Source: Corythucha ciliata
Lineage: Eukaryota > Arthropoda > Insecta > Hemiptera > Tingidae
DNA length: 64,000 bases
Assembly (NCBI GenBank): GCA_038030265.1
Contig: CM075937.1
Location: forward strand, 42,388,198-42,452,197
Direction of reading: 5' to 3'
The notes beneath the pieces are model-generated. The model was not told the DNA's origin, did no database searches, and saw only the letters and a list, made by a program, of their open reading frames with translations. Both the position numbers and the translations under genes were made by a program. Below, piece after piece: positions 10,978 to 22,560 of the stretch (positions are counted from its first letter, which is position 1; each line of letters starts with the position of its first letter).

Positions 10978-12840
10978 CTATAACTGAACGATTCTACTGA
11001 CTTGTCTAGCTCTGTTATTACAGCCAGGACAACGGCCGCTGCTACGTTCGTAGATTTTAACCGAGCACTGGTAACAGGCGTACACGTGGACAATTGCTCC
11101 GTGGCAAAACGCCCCGTCTTTTGTCCGCACAAAACAAACGTTGCACTTGGATAGTCTAGCGTCGACGTCGGACGATGATTGTTGTTGCGACGTGACGACT
11201 TGGGCTTCATTCAATGAACTGGGACCCGCCATTGCAATACTGCCGTCTGGAGTGACGTTGACACCCTGGGACGAACCAAGTCCACTGTCGCACAGGTCGT
11301 CTTTGAACTTGAGTCGCCCGCGGAGTGGTGGCTTTTTCCTTTTCGGTTTTCGCCTCTCAGGTAGAGCCTCCTTCTTCAACTGAACAAACCAATCAAGTGA
11401 AATAAAACACACACACAAAAAAAAAACAAACAAAAAACAATACGGATCCAGTTCAGACACTTTGAAATCCTGTTAACACGTCTTAGTTTTATTACATCTA
11501 TCATTCAAAAAAAAAAAAAAAAACGCGCGAACAATGCCCGAACACTACTCAATACTCACCCTATAGCATGCCATACAGTATTTAAAACACGGGTGCGAGT
11601 TCACTTCCCTACATCTTAGGCAGTTCTTATACCACGGCCTTAACACGAAGGTTGAACACGATTCGAATGAATCTTCCGGAGAATTATTCCCAGAACTTCT
11701 AGTATTTTTTAGTTCTTGATTGTCGTCCTCTTCAGGTGACTGTCGGGGGAGGTCCTGTTTTTCAAAATATTGACGAATAAGATGGAGGAAGGAGACCCAC
11801 TGTACAAAAGAACAGTTTTGAATCTCAACGCCAATACTAACTTCAGGTGACTCCGAACTGTCGTGAAATGGATAAAAAAAAGATTCAGTTTCCGAGAAAG
11901 AAACTACGTCATACTCGACGTTCGAAGCAGTGTTGTCGCCACTCTTCGAACAAGTGTCCGAAGAATCTTTCGCTCGGTCTACAGAACAACATTTTTTTCT
12001 TAAGCTAAACAAGACTCGCTTTCAGAGCTGGATGGACATACCCGTAGACTTGTCTTGTATACTATACACGCTTTCGGGACCGTCAGAGAGCTCTGATGAC
12101 GTCGATGCGGGCTCTAATATGTAAAAATAGCGTTTTTTGCCATATCTTTGGCCTCCTTCATCTTGAAATAATCATGGGAATATTTCGATTAGATCTAGAT
12201 TAGGCCGAAACAAACAGAAAATCTTACCGTCGCTCGATGAGTTCCTTCTTTTCAATAAACCAGTTGAAGCGGATGGACCTGCAACTGTTTATGACGATCA
12301 CATTAGACAGATCTGTTACAGGCAAGAATTTTATTTGGTGGTATGAATCTGTCATTTTCCCCCCACGAACGACTTTTCCCATGGCCACCCCCACAGCCTA
12401 CATCTTGGGTTGGAGATCGCCATTGGAACCGGATGGGGGGGGGGGGTGTCATCCTCTACAATCATACATCCTCATTTCTGTCACCATTGGTCCGAAAAAG
12501 CTTCTTCGCTATCACGTCATTTTGAGGGAATGTGAGGAAATTTTCTTGTCAAAACCAGAAAAATATCTTTATAGAAATATAGGGGGGGGGGCAGAAATGA
12601 TCAAATAAGAAATGCTGAGCTATGTTCTCTACGAAGTACCACGGCCACTATGAAACCATTGCATCTTCCTCGACGTCTGGCAGTATCTTTTGCAGCGTCA
12701 GTGTGCCGTACTACTGTGTTGGGAACATGAATCCACAGAATTGAAGTTGTATTTTAGGACGTCAAAAGCGATGATTTGAACTGACTCAACCATCAGTCTC
12801 GTACGAGGTGGTGAAACCGAACAAATCGAGGAATCTCTCG
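10978..12840 (-). CDS. MDM2: Mdm2/MdmX-type RING E3 ubiquitin ligase (5' end unresolved)
   Basis: Exons read 12278-12228, 12113-12042, 11978-11560 and 11379-10978, all in phase with GT-AG introns of 114, 63 and 180 nt. The product has a Ser-rich linker, an acidic region (NVEYDVVSFSETESF), a RanBP2-type zinc finger (WYKNCLRCREVN...YCMACYR), a basic stretch, and the Mdm2-class C2H2C4 RING with all eight ligands (CNVC, CH-G...VH, YACYQC, CPGC), ending in a short hydrophobic tail. This order is diagnostic of Mdm2/MdmX, which bind p53 through an N-terminal SWIB fold and ubiquitinate it. A further exon ending at 12715 with GTAGTA fits the next phase and reads FDVLKYNF, like the last SWIB helix; upstream DLFGF lies in a neighbouring frame. 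The start codon and most of SWIB are not found. A p53 partner would be expected elsewhere in the genome. Confidence 0.85.
12715..12840 (-). CDS. Probable SWIB (p53-binding) C-terminal exon of the Mdm2-like gene, frame uncertain
   Basis: On the minus strand one frame reads ESVQIIAFDVLKYNF..SCSQH and ends at a GTAGTA donor in exactly the phase the 12278 acceptor needs. AFDVLKYNF resembles the final SWIB helix of MdmX/Mdm2 (LYDMLRKNL-type). A few codons upstream, RFLDLFGFTTSYE resembles the SWIB DLFG turn but is one base out of frame. Either only one is real, a tiny splice event joins them, or there is a one-base indel. The upstream boundary is a guess. Confidence 0.35.
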
Positions 12841-13649
12841 GTTTTTATTTCGGTGCGAGTAGTTTTACACTTTTTTTTAGCTCTGGCGAGATGGGCCGAG
12901 GCACAGTAACGAGTGTGAAGTGAACGCCTTTGAACACTCAATTCGAAGTGACAGACCCCCAAATGAGGTAGCGAGAATAAGGCAGGCGGCCTTGTCAGAA
13001 GGTTGCAGAAACAAATCTCATTCGCCACGAACCCGCCGTAAAGGTACCCCATTCGCTCCACACGCACAAAAAAAAAAATTGTTCAACAAATGAATTAGAT
13101 TTAGGACACTTTTCAAACCCATTAGAACATTTTTCTTTGCATGATTCAATCTATAATTTAAGCCTTGAAGTTATCGGAATATGATATTAAAGAATGAGTA
13201 TTTTCCCCAGGGTTTGACACAACATATCTCTTTCAAACATCGAATAGGCAGAGGGAGAGAAGAAATGTTTTAAAATATCAAACGGGACTTAAAAAATTTA
13301 AACATACCAAATGTAAATTACACACGAATTATGGCAAAATTATGAAATAATTTACCTTAAAAGTGAAAATTCTAGTAACACCTCCTTATCGAAGCAATAG
13401 ATTAATTATTCCAAGAAGTGAAGACGGGCTGGCTGAGTCGAGAGTTAACATTTCAGTCAAGTTGTTAAGCACGGAGGAACGTTGAGTAGGTGGAAAGTGT
13501 CTCATGCTTAAACAGACGACGCCAACGTGATGATGATGATGAGGTGATGGCACAAGCTGAGTTTTTTTTGTTTTTTTTAGTTGGTAGAACTCCATTCAGG
13601 CCATTTTTGAAGTTTTTTTTCTCTTCTATCCTCTAACCTACGCCGAAAA

Positions 13650-13862
13650 TTAGTGATCCAGGCTAACGGTACAACTGTACGACTTGTATCGTAGCACTGG
13701 GGGAAGAGCGGATGTTAATTTCTTCGTCGGTTGACAGTTCAGGCGGCAGAAGGAACGGTTGAAATCGGTAGTCATTTTTTGACAAAAATGTTTAGCACCC
13801 TTGTCGGAGAGTCGATTGCAGAACATTGGAGAGCTCGAGTTGTGCTCCGAACACAGTCGGCG
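13650..13862 (-). CDS. Cysteine-rich terminal exon, unknown secreted-type domain
   Basis: A minus-strand frame opens after an AG at 13863-13864 and ends at TAA 13650-13652, about 70 codons. It contains LCSEHNSSSPMFC, CNRLSDKGAKHFC and NRSFCRLNC. Five cysteines, the C-x3-C ending and codon use like the neighbouring genes suggest a real exon. The spacing is loosely like a ShK-type toxin/peptidase accessory domain but lacks the last cysteine, so I do not assign it. No upstream exon was identified; it may be the 3' end of a separate gene upstream of the Mdm2-like gene on the same strand. Confidence 0.4.
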   Translation of the reverse strand, partial: RRLCSEHNSSSPMFCNRLSDKGAKHFCQKMTTDFNRSFCRLNCQPTKKLTSALPPVLRYKSYSCTVSLDH

Positions 13863-14678
13863 CTTCGGCGATTAACTACGTGAATTGAATTCGAACAAGA
13901 AAAAAAATAGGATTAACTTATTTTCCTTATAGAGAAATAAGATCCCTTGGCGTGACAAAATCAAAGTCACTGTCTCCGAACCAAAAAAAAAACAATGGTG
14001 GAGGGGAAGATTTTCGCCTGTTGGAAGGCTACCCATTTGTCCTCATGAGGCTGGGTGGACCCCAAAAAATACAATTATAGTATAGTACAAATTCAAACAA
14101 AAAACATCTCGATCAGCGTTACTTCGAGAAGTGTACAACTGTGGAGTTTAATGAATTGTGTTATTGGGAGGAAACTAATTGGTGAAGTGTTGCGTTTTCA
14201 TAACTCAAACGTGATCGTCAAAAACTGAACACGCGCAGGTGAAGAGAGTCTATCCCTGTTTCTATTTTATCAATTAACAATTATGTTCCGCTTTCAGTAA
14301 CGGCAACAATGAGAATTACCAAAACTCATTCGTAAGACTCCTGACATCGCATTTATGACATTTTTAAAGCTTTACTTAGTGAACTGTCTTGATGATGCTC
14401 AGGCCTCAAAGCACCCACATTTCGTTACTTAAACTCAAAATTATCAAGTTTACGCATTTTGGTTTTGGTGGGGGGAGGGGGATTAGTGTTTTGAAATCCT
14501 CTTGACGAAAAGTCCTGATCCTGATAATTTTGGGTACAAATAACGAAATTTGAGTCCTTGGAGGCATAAACATCAAGGTACTCACCAGTTTACAAAGCTT
14601 GAACAACTCTCCTCATACAAGAGACAAAATAAACCATATAGAAGACCGAACTTGTTTTTCGTACCTACGTAATACATA

Positions 14679-15450
14679 CAGTGCCCGGCCTTAGACATTT
14701 GGCGTCCCCGACGGGCGAATCTTTTACCAGCCCCCTCAAGAAGTGTACGATTTGGCGTTTTTTCCCATTTTAAACGCGAGTCAGTGTTTTTTCTACACAC
14801 TTCAGCGCTTCTTCTGAATTTCATCGGTGAATTTAACTATTTGTCTCCATTTTAGCCGCGCACTTGAGAGCCGTAAATTAGCGCTTTTTCCCAGTTGGCA
14901 ACAAAGTTGCACCCGGAATCCATCACTTGCCATTTTCTCATTTTTCTGTCAATTAGCATCTTTCCTCAAATTAACCCCACCAATTAGCTTTTTTTATTTT
15001 AGCCACTAATTAGCAGTTTTCCTCATTTTCTCCGATAATTATAGATTTTTCTACATTTCAGCAAAGAATTACACTTTCGCTGTGAATTACCTAACGCTTT
15101 TTCTGAATTTAACCGCGGATTAGCGATTTTTAAAATTTCTGGCACGAAGTTACCTAGGGTATTTCCTTACTTCAGCGCTTCTTCTCAATTTTATCGGAGA
15201 ATTATCATTTTGCCTCCATTTTAACCGCGAATTAGCGATATTTCACATTTTTGGTCCTTGAATTAACGGTTTTTCACAATAGTGGTCAATTAATTAGCGA
15301 TTTATCTCCATTACAGCCAGGAATTAACTATTTTTCTTAATTTTGCAGTGAATTCGGGATTCTCCGGATTTTAGCCACTAATGAACGAATTTTCTCAATT
15401 CCATCCGCATAAATTAGCCATTTTTCCCCATTTTACACGCGAATTAGTGC
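14679..15450. mobile_element. R1 element, forward arm with left terminus
   Basis: Starts CAGTGCCCGGCCTTAGAC and GGGCGAAT..TTTACCAGC, then runs as degenerate 30-nt units (GAATTAGCG-TTTTTCTCAATTTTAGCCGC). The same terminus recurs at 49936 and, inverted, at 34581-34633. No gene in this stretch. Confidence 0.7.
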
Positions 15451-15494
15451 GCGCCCATTATTGCGCGAGGAGGCGCACTAATATGCCGTTCTTG

Positions 15495-15649
15495 GGGCAA
15501 GTACGCAGCAAAAAGTTTGAAAAAAGCGCTAATATTCGGGGCTAAAACTGTGATAAAGCGTTCATTCGCGCTATCTCAATGAAATTTCACAAAAATAAAG
15601 AAAAAATCGCTGATTCGCGGCGTATAGATATGCTAAAACGAAAAAAATG

Positions 15650-15692
<43 letters not shown>

Positions 15693-16360
15693 CTAAATTA
15701 TTTGGTGAAAATGATGCGTGCTAAAAATGATACGTAAGAAAAACGCTAATTCAAGGATATAATTGTAAGACAAAAACACTAAATCGGTAACATTGAGAAA
15801 AATTGCAAATCCACAACTGAAATTGCAAAAAAAAATCGCACATTCGCGAGTACAATAGTGAAAAGCCACAAATTCGCGGCTCAATTTGCGAAAAACGTTG
15901 ATCCACGACTAATTTAGAACAATAGCTAATTTGCAGATAAATTGGGAGAATAACGCTAATCAAGGGCCAAAACTTATAAAATTCACTGATGAAATTGACG
16001 AAAAGCGCTAATTGGCGGCTAAAATTGGTACAATCTTTATTCGCGGCCAAAACTGAAAAGAATCGATAATTAATCCACGGCTAAAATTTAGTAAAACGCT
16101 GATTCGTGGCTAAAATACAAATTCGTGGTTTCTGAAGGCAACTGCGGGCCTGAAACTGAGAAAAAACGCTAATCCATTGCTAAAAGTAAAAAAACAAAAT
16201 AAATAAATACGCAGCTAATTTGCGGTCAATATTGAGAATAATTAGTATTCAGCGTTTAGCGTGGCTAAAAATTAAGATAAGCGCTTTCACGGTAAGAAAA
16301 ATTGGTAATTGATGTCAAAATTGTTAAAAGATCGCTAATTTGCAGTGAAAGCTGAGTTGA
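15495..16360. mobile_element. R1 element, reverse arm
   Basis: Same 30-nt units in inverse orientation (GCTAAAATTGAGAAAAACGC), facing the 14679-15450 arm across a core that includes GGGGCAAGTACGCAGC. A 39-nt A tract lies at about 15652-15690. Confidence 0.7.
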
Positions 16361-16589
16361 CAAAAGACCAAACTAGATATACGCACCCTAAAAATTGTTA
16401 AAATGAGTCTACGTACCCTTAAATTCGCCATCCGCGCGCAAAACATTGCAAAAACCGTCTATAGTCGAACTATTCGCATCCTAAAGACGGCTAAACAGAC
16501 TATAAGCGTGCCATAAAATGGCAAAACTGGCAATTCGCGCCTCGAAAGTCGCTAAAGGCTGAACTGATGATAACTTTCGCACAAAAATT

Positions 16590-16980
16590 AGTCAAACTGG
16601 CGTTCTTTACGAGCCATAAAAATGAATCATCAAAATTCGAGGATTTTCGAGGATGTAAATCCAGTTTTGTGGTGTTTGCCTCATTCAAAAACAAATTTTG
16701 CTGGTTTTGTTCGCCAAAACGCCAATTTTTCGGGTTTTGCTTCTTACAGGAAACCATTTTTTCACATAAACCCGCCATTTCGTGGGTATTGGCTTGCTCA
16801 ATCTGCAATTGCGCGGATTTGCCTCATTAAAATGATTTGATTCAGAATTTGGCTCACTAAAAACCTTCTTTTTTCCCCAATTTTTGGCTTTGTAAAAATC
16901 CCAATTTCGCGAATCTTTGCTTCAAAAAAAGATAATTTGCCAGGTTTTGGCTCGCTAGAAATCTCCGGTTTTGGTGTACC
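16590..16980. repeat. R4 array, reverse orientation
   Basis: Units such as CCAATTTCGCGAATCTTTGC and TCAAAAACAAATTTTGC. No gene. The 17000-17390 stretch beyond it shares a TE-like block (CCCTAGATCAAGG) with 34690-34710. Confidence 0.5.
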
Positions 16981-17549
16981 TAATCGTTAGTTTGTCAGAC
17001 GTGTTTGCCACCTGCACCAGAGACTTCTGGTGTGATGGAAATGCCAGCTCCGGGGGGAACTGGCAGACGTCCATGCCACGGACCAAAACCGATCGAATTC
17101 TTGACTGATCGACTGAACCGAGATCGAATTTTTGACTGATAGTGACAGTTTCTGTGCAAATGCAGTTTCCGATGACGGATTTCTAGAATCGGATCCCCGA
17201 ATATACGTACAATAAGGCAATATGGTGCATCTGACATTAACGCCAGTGGAGCTGCCCACCCCTAGATCAAGGGATGGATGCGCCCCTGCGCCACAGCCCT
17301 GAATCTGGTAATCAACGAGGAGTTCAGTTAGACACGGGGTCGGCCAGTATGTCCTGCAGGCCAAGAACTGACAATTGTATTTCACAAATGCCTGGGAAAA
17401 AATAAAATAAAGGATGGATGGACATAACTGGATAGCATCAGTTTTTGACGGACCAGTATTAAAAGTGGTAAACGCTTTTGCATTCAGGAGGAGGAAACCA
17501 TCAGTTTTTGGTCAAATGAATTAACGTTTTCGACTCAATTGACATTTTT

Positions 17550-18143
17550 ATGTTTCAACGTACTTTCTTGGGGCTCAAATGCATGTTTTTGGCTGCGGCA
17601 GTGCTAACTTTGCACGGTACTTCTTTTTGCTGTCACTCCCCCTCCTCGAGTAAATCTTTTGCCCGCTTCTGGCCGGTTTCAATGAAAACATCCAGTCAAG
17701 TAAAAACACAAACGTGTATTCAGAAGGAAAAAAAGTCAGACATTGATACCAAATTGATAAATTCATCCAAAAAACAACGGATAACTATGTGAAGTGGAGA
17801 TTTCTGGCTATTTTCCTTCGTTCGGCCTAGGAACGTTTCAATTGAACGTGGCAGGCTTCAACAGATTTGTCGAGCAAGCGGGTTCTCGTTTTCCTGGTTG
17901 AAGACGCGTTTTGAGGAAGGACGGCCTCCAGGTCCTAAAGCCAAAAATAGGAATCATATCAAGGATAACGATGCGTGGATTGTAGAATAAATAGGAAAAT
18001 ACTATCATGTTGGCTTACTCACTTCGGCAACTCAGACGCATAGCTTCGGAAGGAATTACACAAACAATAAAATCCATGGTACGTTTGAATATCGACGCAT
18101 CCGCCAAAGGACCGAACGAAAAGTGGAAAATTTTAGCATTTGA
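17550..18143 (+). pseudogene. Coding-like frame broken by two in-frame stops
   Basis: One frame runs from ATG 17550 to TGA 18141-18143 with internal TGA at 17790-17792 and TAA at 17988-17990. The first part has a hydrophobic N-terminus (CMFLAAAVLTL) and a Ser/Lys-rich tail. The second, ending DNDAWIVE, contains RLQQICRASGFSFSWLK and RPPGPKAKNRN, which look like a small helix-turn-helix and basic patch. The third, starting IGKYYHVGLL, ends in RRIRQRTERKVENF. The shared frame across both stops suggests a decayed or transposase-derived gene, or exons whose introns I cannot place. I recognise no family. Nothing supports stop-codon reassignment, since the other genes use TAA, TAG and TGA as terminators. 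Confidence 0.4.
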
Positions 18144-18799
18144 GCACGAAAAATAAGGATTCCTGACAAAATGTAAAAAAATCAAAACATCGACCAGTTT
18201 TAATCAGAAAGATCAGTGAACCGCGATCCCCGAGTGATAAGAAGTTCAACAGAAATGGAAGGGGTAAGGGTAAGCTCTCAGTGAGAACTTAGGTGGAGAT
18301 TCGATGTTCTTCAATCTTTGGCTGGGCAAGTTGAGAAAATGCGCTAATTCATGGCTATGGGAGGGGGTGGGGCAAAACCGCTAATCTACGGGTGAAATTG
18401 AAAAGACCGATACACTCGGCCGAAAAAGCGCTAATTTGCGGGTAGAGTCCAAAAATCGCCCCTAACTGAGAGATTGAGGCTATGATAAGGCCAGCACGAT
18501 GTCCAGATTCAAGAGTGTGCTGGCTGGGTGGAATGATGACTAAAATGTGAAATCCCTCCCCCCCTCACGAGATTTCAATCTGATCCCCCCCCCCAGGACA
18601 AATTCCTACCTACGCCACTGGTCTGTACTATCGGTGTAGACTTCTGATGTGTAAAAACTGTCAACATTGACCCAGAAATGGATACTTGGGCGACTGTAAT
18701 TTACATTTCATCCTCTCAAGGACTCATTAGGTTCGGCAAATGGTAATTAGGTCCCTAAATACTGGCTATCAGGGCACAGAAATATCAAGTTCGAGACTA

Positions 18800-19524
18800 G
18801 CAAACGCAAACAGGACTTTCTCGGACAGCCGAGGTAACAAAACGACCGCCGCACTCTGCGAGATTGTCATTTGTCACTGGCAGCCGAAGTTTCGAGACAA
18901 GATAAAATAGGCTCGCTTTGCGTCCAAAATGGAATGGAAAGATATTCCTGTGGCTTGGCGACAAAATAACTGACCACATACATGCTCCCAGAAACGATAA
19001 TTCACTGCGGGGCTGAAGAACTTCATAAGGGCGCCCTGCGGGTTGAGACACATACTGAAGAGGCTCAACTCGAGTTCAAATGCAATTTGGCTCAAGTTTA
19101 ATTCTGATTCTGTACAAGGCGTGGGGATGGAGGCAAACGAAAACATTTTACTGTCGTAGGAAGAAAACTTCCCTTGAAATTAAAGAATAGAGCTTGTAAT
19201 CCGAATATTACAAAGGGCTTGTTTAAGAGCTACACAAGAAATGGTCTTCAAGGACATTGCGGGAGATGGGTGTTCTGCAGCGACCGACACAAGAATGCTG
19301 TGAAATGGAAAATTCCACTCAAATAAACGCATTCTATAAAAAAAAAATTGGCTCAAGAAGGGATAGAATTTAACGGGAACTTCACTATAATTGTTTAAAA
19401 GTGTCATGAAGAGTCTGATTAACGCTTGACCTCTACACGATTTATTCTCGTCGAGTGAATGGTTATGGGGCACAATTTACCAATTAAGAATAGAAAAATA
19501 AGATTTTTACTCACCAAGATTCAT
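18800..19524 (-). CDS. Unrecognised multi-exon gene, predicted 5' end at 19524
   Basis: A minus-strand ATG at 19524 begins a 10-nt exon (19524-19515) with a perfect GTGAGT donor; acceptor 19431-19432 restores frame into QALIRLFMTLLNNYS..., open to 19180. This stretch is leucine- and phenylalanine-rich with helical-repeat character (SLKTISCVALKQAL). A second open stretch, 19146-18874, encodes TESELNLSQIAFELELSLF...AVNYRFWEH, followed by a good GTATGT donor; a third frame near 18950-18800 reads ECGGRFVTSAVRESP. I could not make the later junctions agree in phase, so the 3' half is approximate. No family recognised. Confidence 0.45.
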
Positions 19525-20521
19525 TTTTTTTGTTAATTATTGTGAGTCCATTTCGCCGTGTAATGAAAAGAAAATTAAATTTCAACCAACACTTTTGATT
19601 CAACGGCTGTGCAAGCCTAACCTATCCAACCTGAAGTTATCACTCGGGTTAACAAGCCAACTGCACTCGTGGCGTGAATGAAATGAACGATGGGGAGACT
19701 CGAGAAGTTCCAACGAAGCAAAAAATCCTACGAATAATAATTTTGCCCCCCACTTACAACTTTCCGTTTTCTTCGCTTCGATCCTGCTCGTGCACGCTCA
19801 ATTTTTTTTTTTTCGGTTATTTTCAACTTCAAGCCGATACAATTTGCTATATTTGGGGTGTATTGTATTATTCGTAAAGCGTTATTCAATGATTTTTCCA
19901 TGAATCACAATCATTCATGTTTTAAAGCCGGCGCCTTCCTTATTGGAAAACGCTATGAGCATTGAAAAGAGGGTACACGTTTGAACAAGCTTTCAGTGAG
20001 TCAACCGAGTTGTAGTGTATGAACATTTGGTGGGGGGGGGGGGGTGCACAAGCAGGATGAAACAAGTATAGAATTCAGTTATTTTTATATGTATTTTCCT
20101 GTTAAATTGCGACAATTCTCGAGAGATCTATTTCTTAGCACAAAGCGGAATTTCTGTCCGAGAAATAATTGAAGTTTCGACGAATAATTGTTGCCCCTCA
20201 CCATACTCAATCATCCAAACAAAACATGTTGGTGCAGAGTAGATGAATAATCATTGTCATGCTTTCGATCAAAATTTGCTTAATGAATTATTCACATTTA
20301 GTATTCTCTAGAACTAAATCCACAAAATACAGTTAAAGATAAGTGGATAAATAGATTTATATGACTCGCACTCATTCGAATTAAAAATGTTAACGAATAC
20401 CGAATGCTGGTACGGCGTACGGTACACATTTCCAACTTGAAATTGCGCAAATTACTCTACAGACGACGACACAGAGTAACGGAGACAATTAGACTTTTTA
20501 TTATTTTTTAAATGCCACCCC

Positions 20522-20864
20522 TCAGTCTGGGTTCATCAAAGGTGTAATTTTTGCCCCCTTCGATCCGACGTAATTTGCGACGATCCATTTATGGTCGCTA
20601 ATCGCTATAGTATAGAGTGTGTCAACAGAAAGCTGTTTAGAAAATTCTTCGTGCGTACCTTCTGGCGACGACGAAGAAAAGCGTTTCATATCGTACACTC
20701 CAGCGGCAGAAATTTTCTGATGTTGGTCTTCGAATGAAAGCTAAGGTTTGGGCCACAGAACTATTGAACTTAAATTTTTACACTCATGTTCATTAGACTC
20801 GCGGAAAAATATCAACGACATTGACCCGAAATCCTGTCACTGTTAACGACGCCTCAATAATTGA
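20522..20864 (-). CDS. Last two exons of an unrecognised minus-strand gene
   Basis: Exon 20864-20799 (22 codons, SIIEASLTVTGFRVNVVDIF...) and exon 20740-20522 (73 codons with TGA stop) are joined by a 58-nt GT-AG intron, both in phase 0. The second reads FEDQHQKISAAGVYDMKRF...KQLSVDTLYTIAISDHKW and ends KITPLMNPD. The clean phase match, typical intron length and protein-like composition make this a real 3' end, although neither exon has an ATG-opened frame above 60 codons. Upstream exons should lie at higher coordinates, in or beyond the repeats. It might be the 3' part of the THAP gene whose start is at 25845, but nothing direct shows that. Confidence 0.55.
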
Positions 20865-21359
20865 CTATTTATCCCGGGAAGAACACATTTTTATTCTCTC
20901 ATTTATCAAACAAGCACCACTTATTTTTGTGCATTTCATTATTGAACGTGTGTACAGTCGCTTTTCTCTTCAATTTTTTATTTTCTGACTATCTCGAATG
21001 CCTTTCGGACCGTATCCGGTAACCCCCTCTCACAAGCATACCAAATCACAATAAACAAAATTACATCCATCAATAAAATCAATCATAATATCAAAAACGA
21101 ACCGTAACAACTTACATTTTCCGTATCAGCGAGTCAACAATACACAGCGGCGTAGTAAGATGAGCAAGATCTCGGGGCGCAGTTAAAAATGACCCACCCC
21201 CCGCCACACCGCCCTGGGTTCTCCACACTTTGGGTGCAGAGTACACCGATTATATGACCACGTGACCGCTTGGCAGACGATTGTCAACCGCCAAATAGTG
21301 GTGGGGTGGCGTCGACACTATATTCAAAAGGTGTATTATATGTAGCAGCTTTGACAAAT

Positions 21360-21640
21360 ATATCCGCGTTATTTTTATCAATTTTAGCCGCGAATTACTT
21401 ATTTAATAATTTCAGCCGCGACTTATTCCTTAATTTTAGCCGCGAATTTCTTCCATTTTCTCAGTTTTGGCCCCGGTTAGTTATCGGATTTTCTCAGACT
21501 GGACCAGCGAATTGACTTTTTAATGCATGCATTTCTTTTCAAAAAATGCGCTACCTATGTTTTTTTCTTTTCATTTTTGCTGTGGATGAGCGTTTTTTGC
21601 CACGTTTCTGACGCGAACTAGCGATTTATGTCAGGAAAGT
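21360..21640. repeat. R1-type array (short)
   Basis: Forward units with AGCCGCGAATT. Preceded at about 21150 by CAGCGGCGTAGTAAGATG, which looks like a transposon end. Confidence 0.5.
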
Positions 21641-21875
21641 TGCCACGAGAAACAGTGATTGCGTGTGTGGCGTTGCTCAATATTAGCTTAGCCTGCATGC
21701 AGCGTTGCCAATTTGAGGCATACCGTCCCCCTGGGGCGGTCCGCCCCCTTCGCCAATAACTCGGTAAGCTACTTTTCACGGCATACTCTTGCTCTTTCAC
21801 ACTAAGTTTCTGCTCTGAATAGTGTGAGTACGCCATTTTACGGCCGATATAGGTTATAACCTAAGATGTCTTTAA

Positions 21876-22014
21876 GGGCCGTATTTCAGAAACCAACCTC
21901 AACCTTTACATCTCCTTTAAGCGCTTCAAAACAGATGACATATTTTTAGAAACCAGCACATTTTTCAACTCCTTCAGTAAAGGCTTTGTAAAGGAGGGTT
22001 TCTGAATACGGCCC
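21876..22014. mobile_element. 139-bp MITE with TAA target duplication (PIF/Harbinger-like)
   Basis: Ends GGGCCGTATTTCAGAAACC and its complement (GGTTTCTGAATACGGCCC), flanked on both sides by TAA (21873-21875, 22015-22017). Three-base TWA duplication and GGGCC ends are typical of PIF/Harbinger-derived MITEs. Confidence 0.8.
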
Positions 22015-22433
22015 TAAGACTCAAATTACCCTTTCAAAGCTCAAATTTCGTGGATTTGGATACCAAAGAACCAAATTTATTGGGTTTTAATCACCCAAAA
22101 AAACCAACCAAGAGGACGAAACAGTTGATTCCAGAGTCACATTCCTCTTCTTCATGGTCTTGACTGGAATTGTCTTGGTTAGATGGTCAAAATGACAGTT
22201 TTCACCCCTTTAAGCCCAAATTTCAATGATTTGGCCGTTTGAAAAATCAATTTTGAAGGATATTGATTCCCTAAAAATCCAAATTCGCGGGGTTGACTCA
22301 TTAAAAAGTCATATTTCATGGGGTTCAAGATAGCAATTTCACAAGTTTGTGGCCTTCATTAGAGACAATTTCAAGGAATCAACACTAAGAGAACCCAATT
22401 TTGCGGTCGAGAACCAATTCCACGCTTGGCTCC

Positions 22434-22560
22434 ATAAAAACAAGCAACTCCGGTGGTTATATATTTGGTTCTTTCAAAGCCCAAAGTATGCAGATCTGGC
22501 TGGTGAACCCGAATCATGTTGTGGAAGGTGCGAACTATAATTTTTAGACTCAAAATTCTC
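22434..22560 (+). repeat. Short copy of the duplicated module (first of three)
   Basis: The block GGTTATATATTTGGTTCTTT followed by GCAGATCTGGCTGGTGAACC occurs here, at about 23060 and at about 26262. This copy stops after about 120 nt. Confidence 0.75.

Noticed and set aside
15652..15690. 39-nt A tract as a retrotransposon tail
   Set aside because: It lies inside an R1 reverse arm with no 5' element or target duplication around it; treated as simple repeat expansion.
14679..16360. Regular ~30-nt units considered as a CRISPR array
   Set aside because: Units are degenerate, have no spacer/repeat alternation, occur as inverted arms and lie in an intron-rich animal genome.
16987..17385. 132-codon minus-strand frame
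   Set aside because: Contains transposon-like blocks shared with 34690-34710 and an internal short repeat; no recognisable domain and no splice-consistent partners. Left unannotated.
17988..17990. In-frame TAA considered as evidence for stop-codon reassignment
   Set aside because: Well-supported genes here use TGA (WDR37) and TAG (polycystin-like, Mdm2-like) as stops, and no conserved exon reads through TAA.
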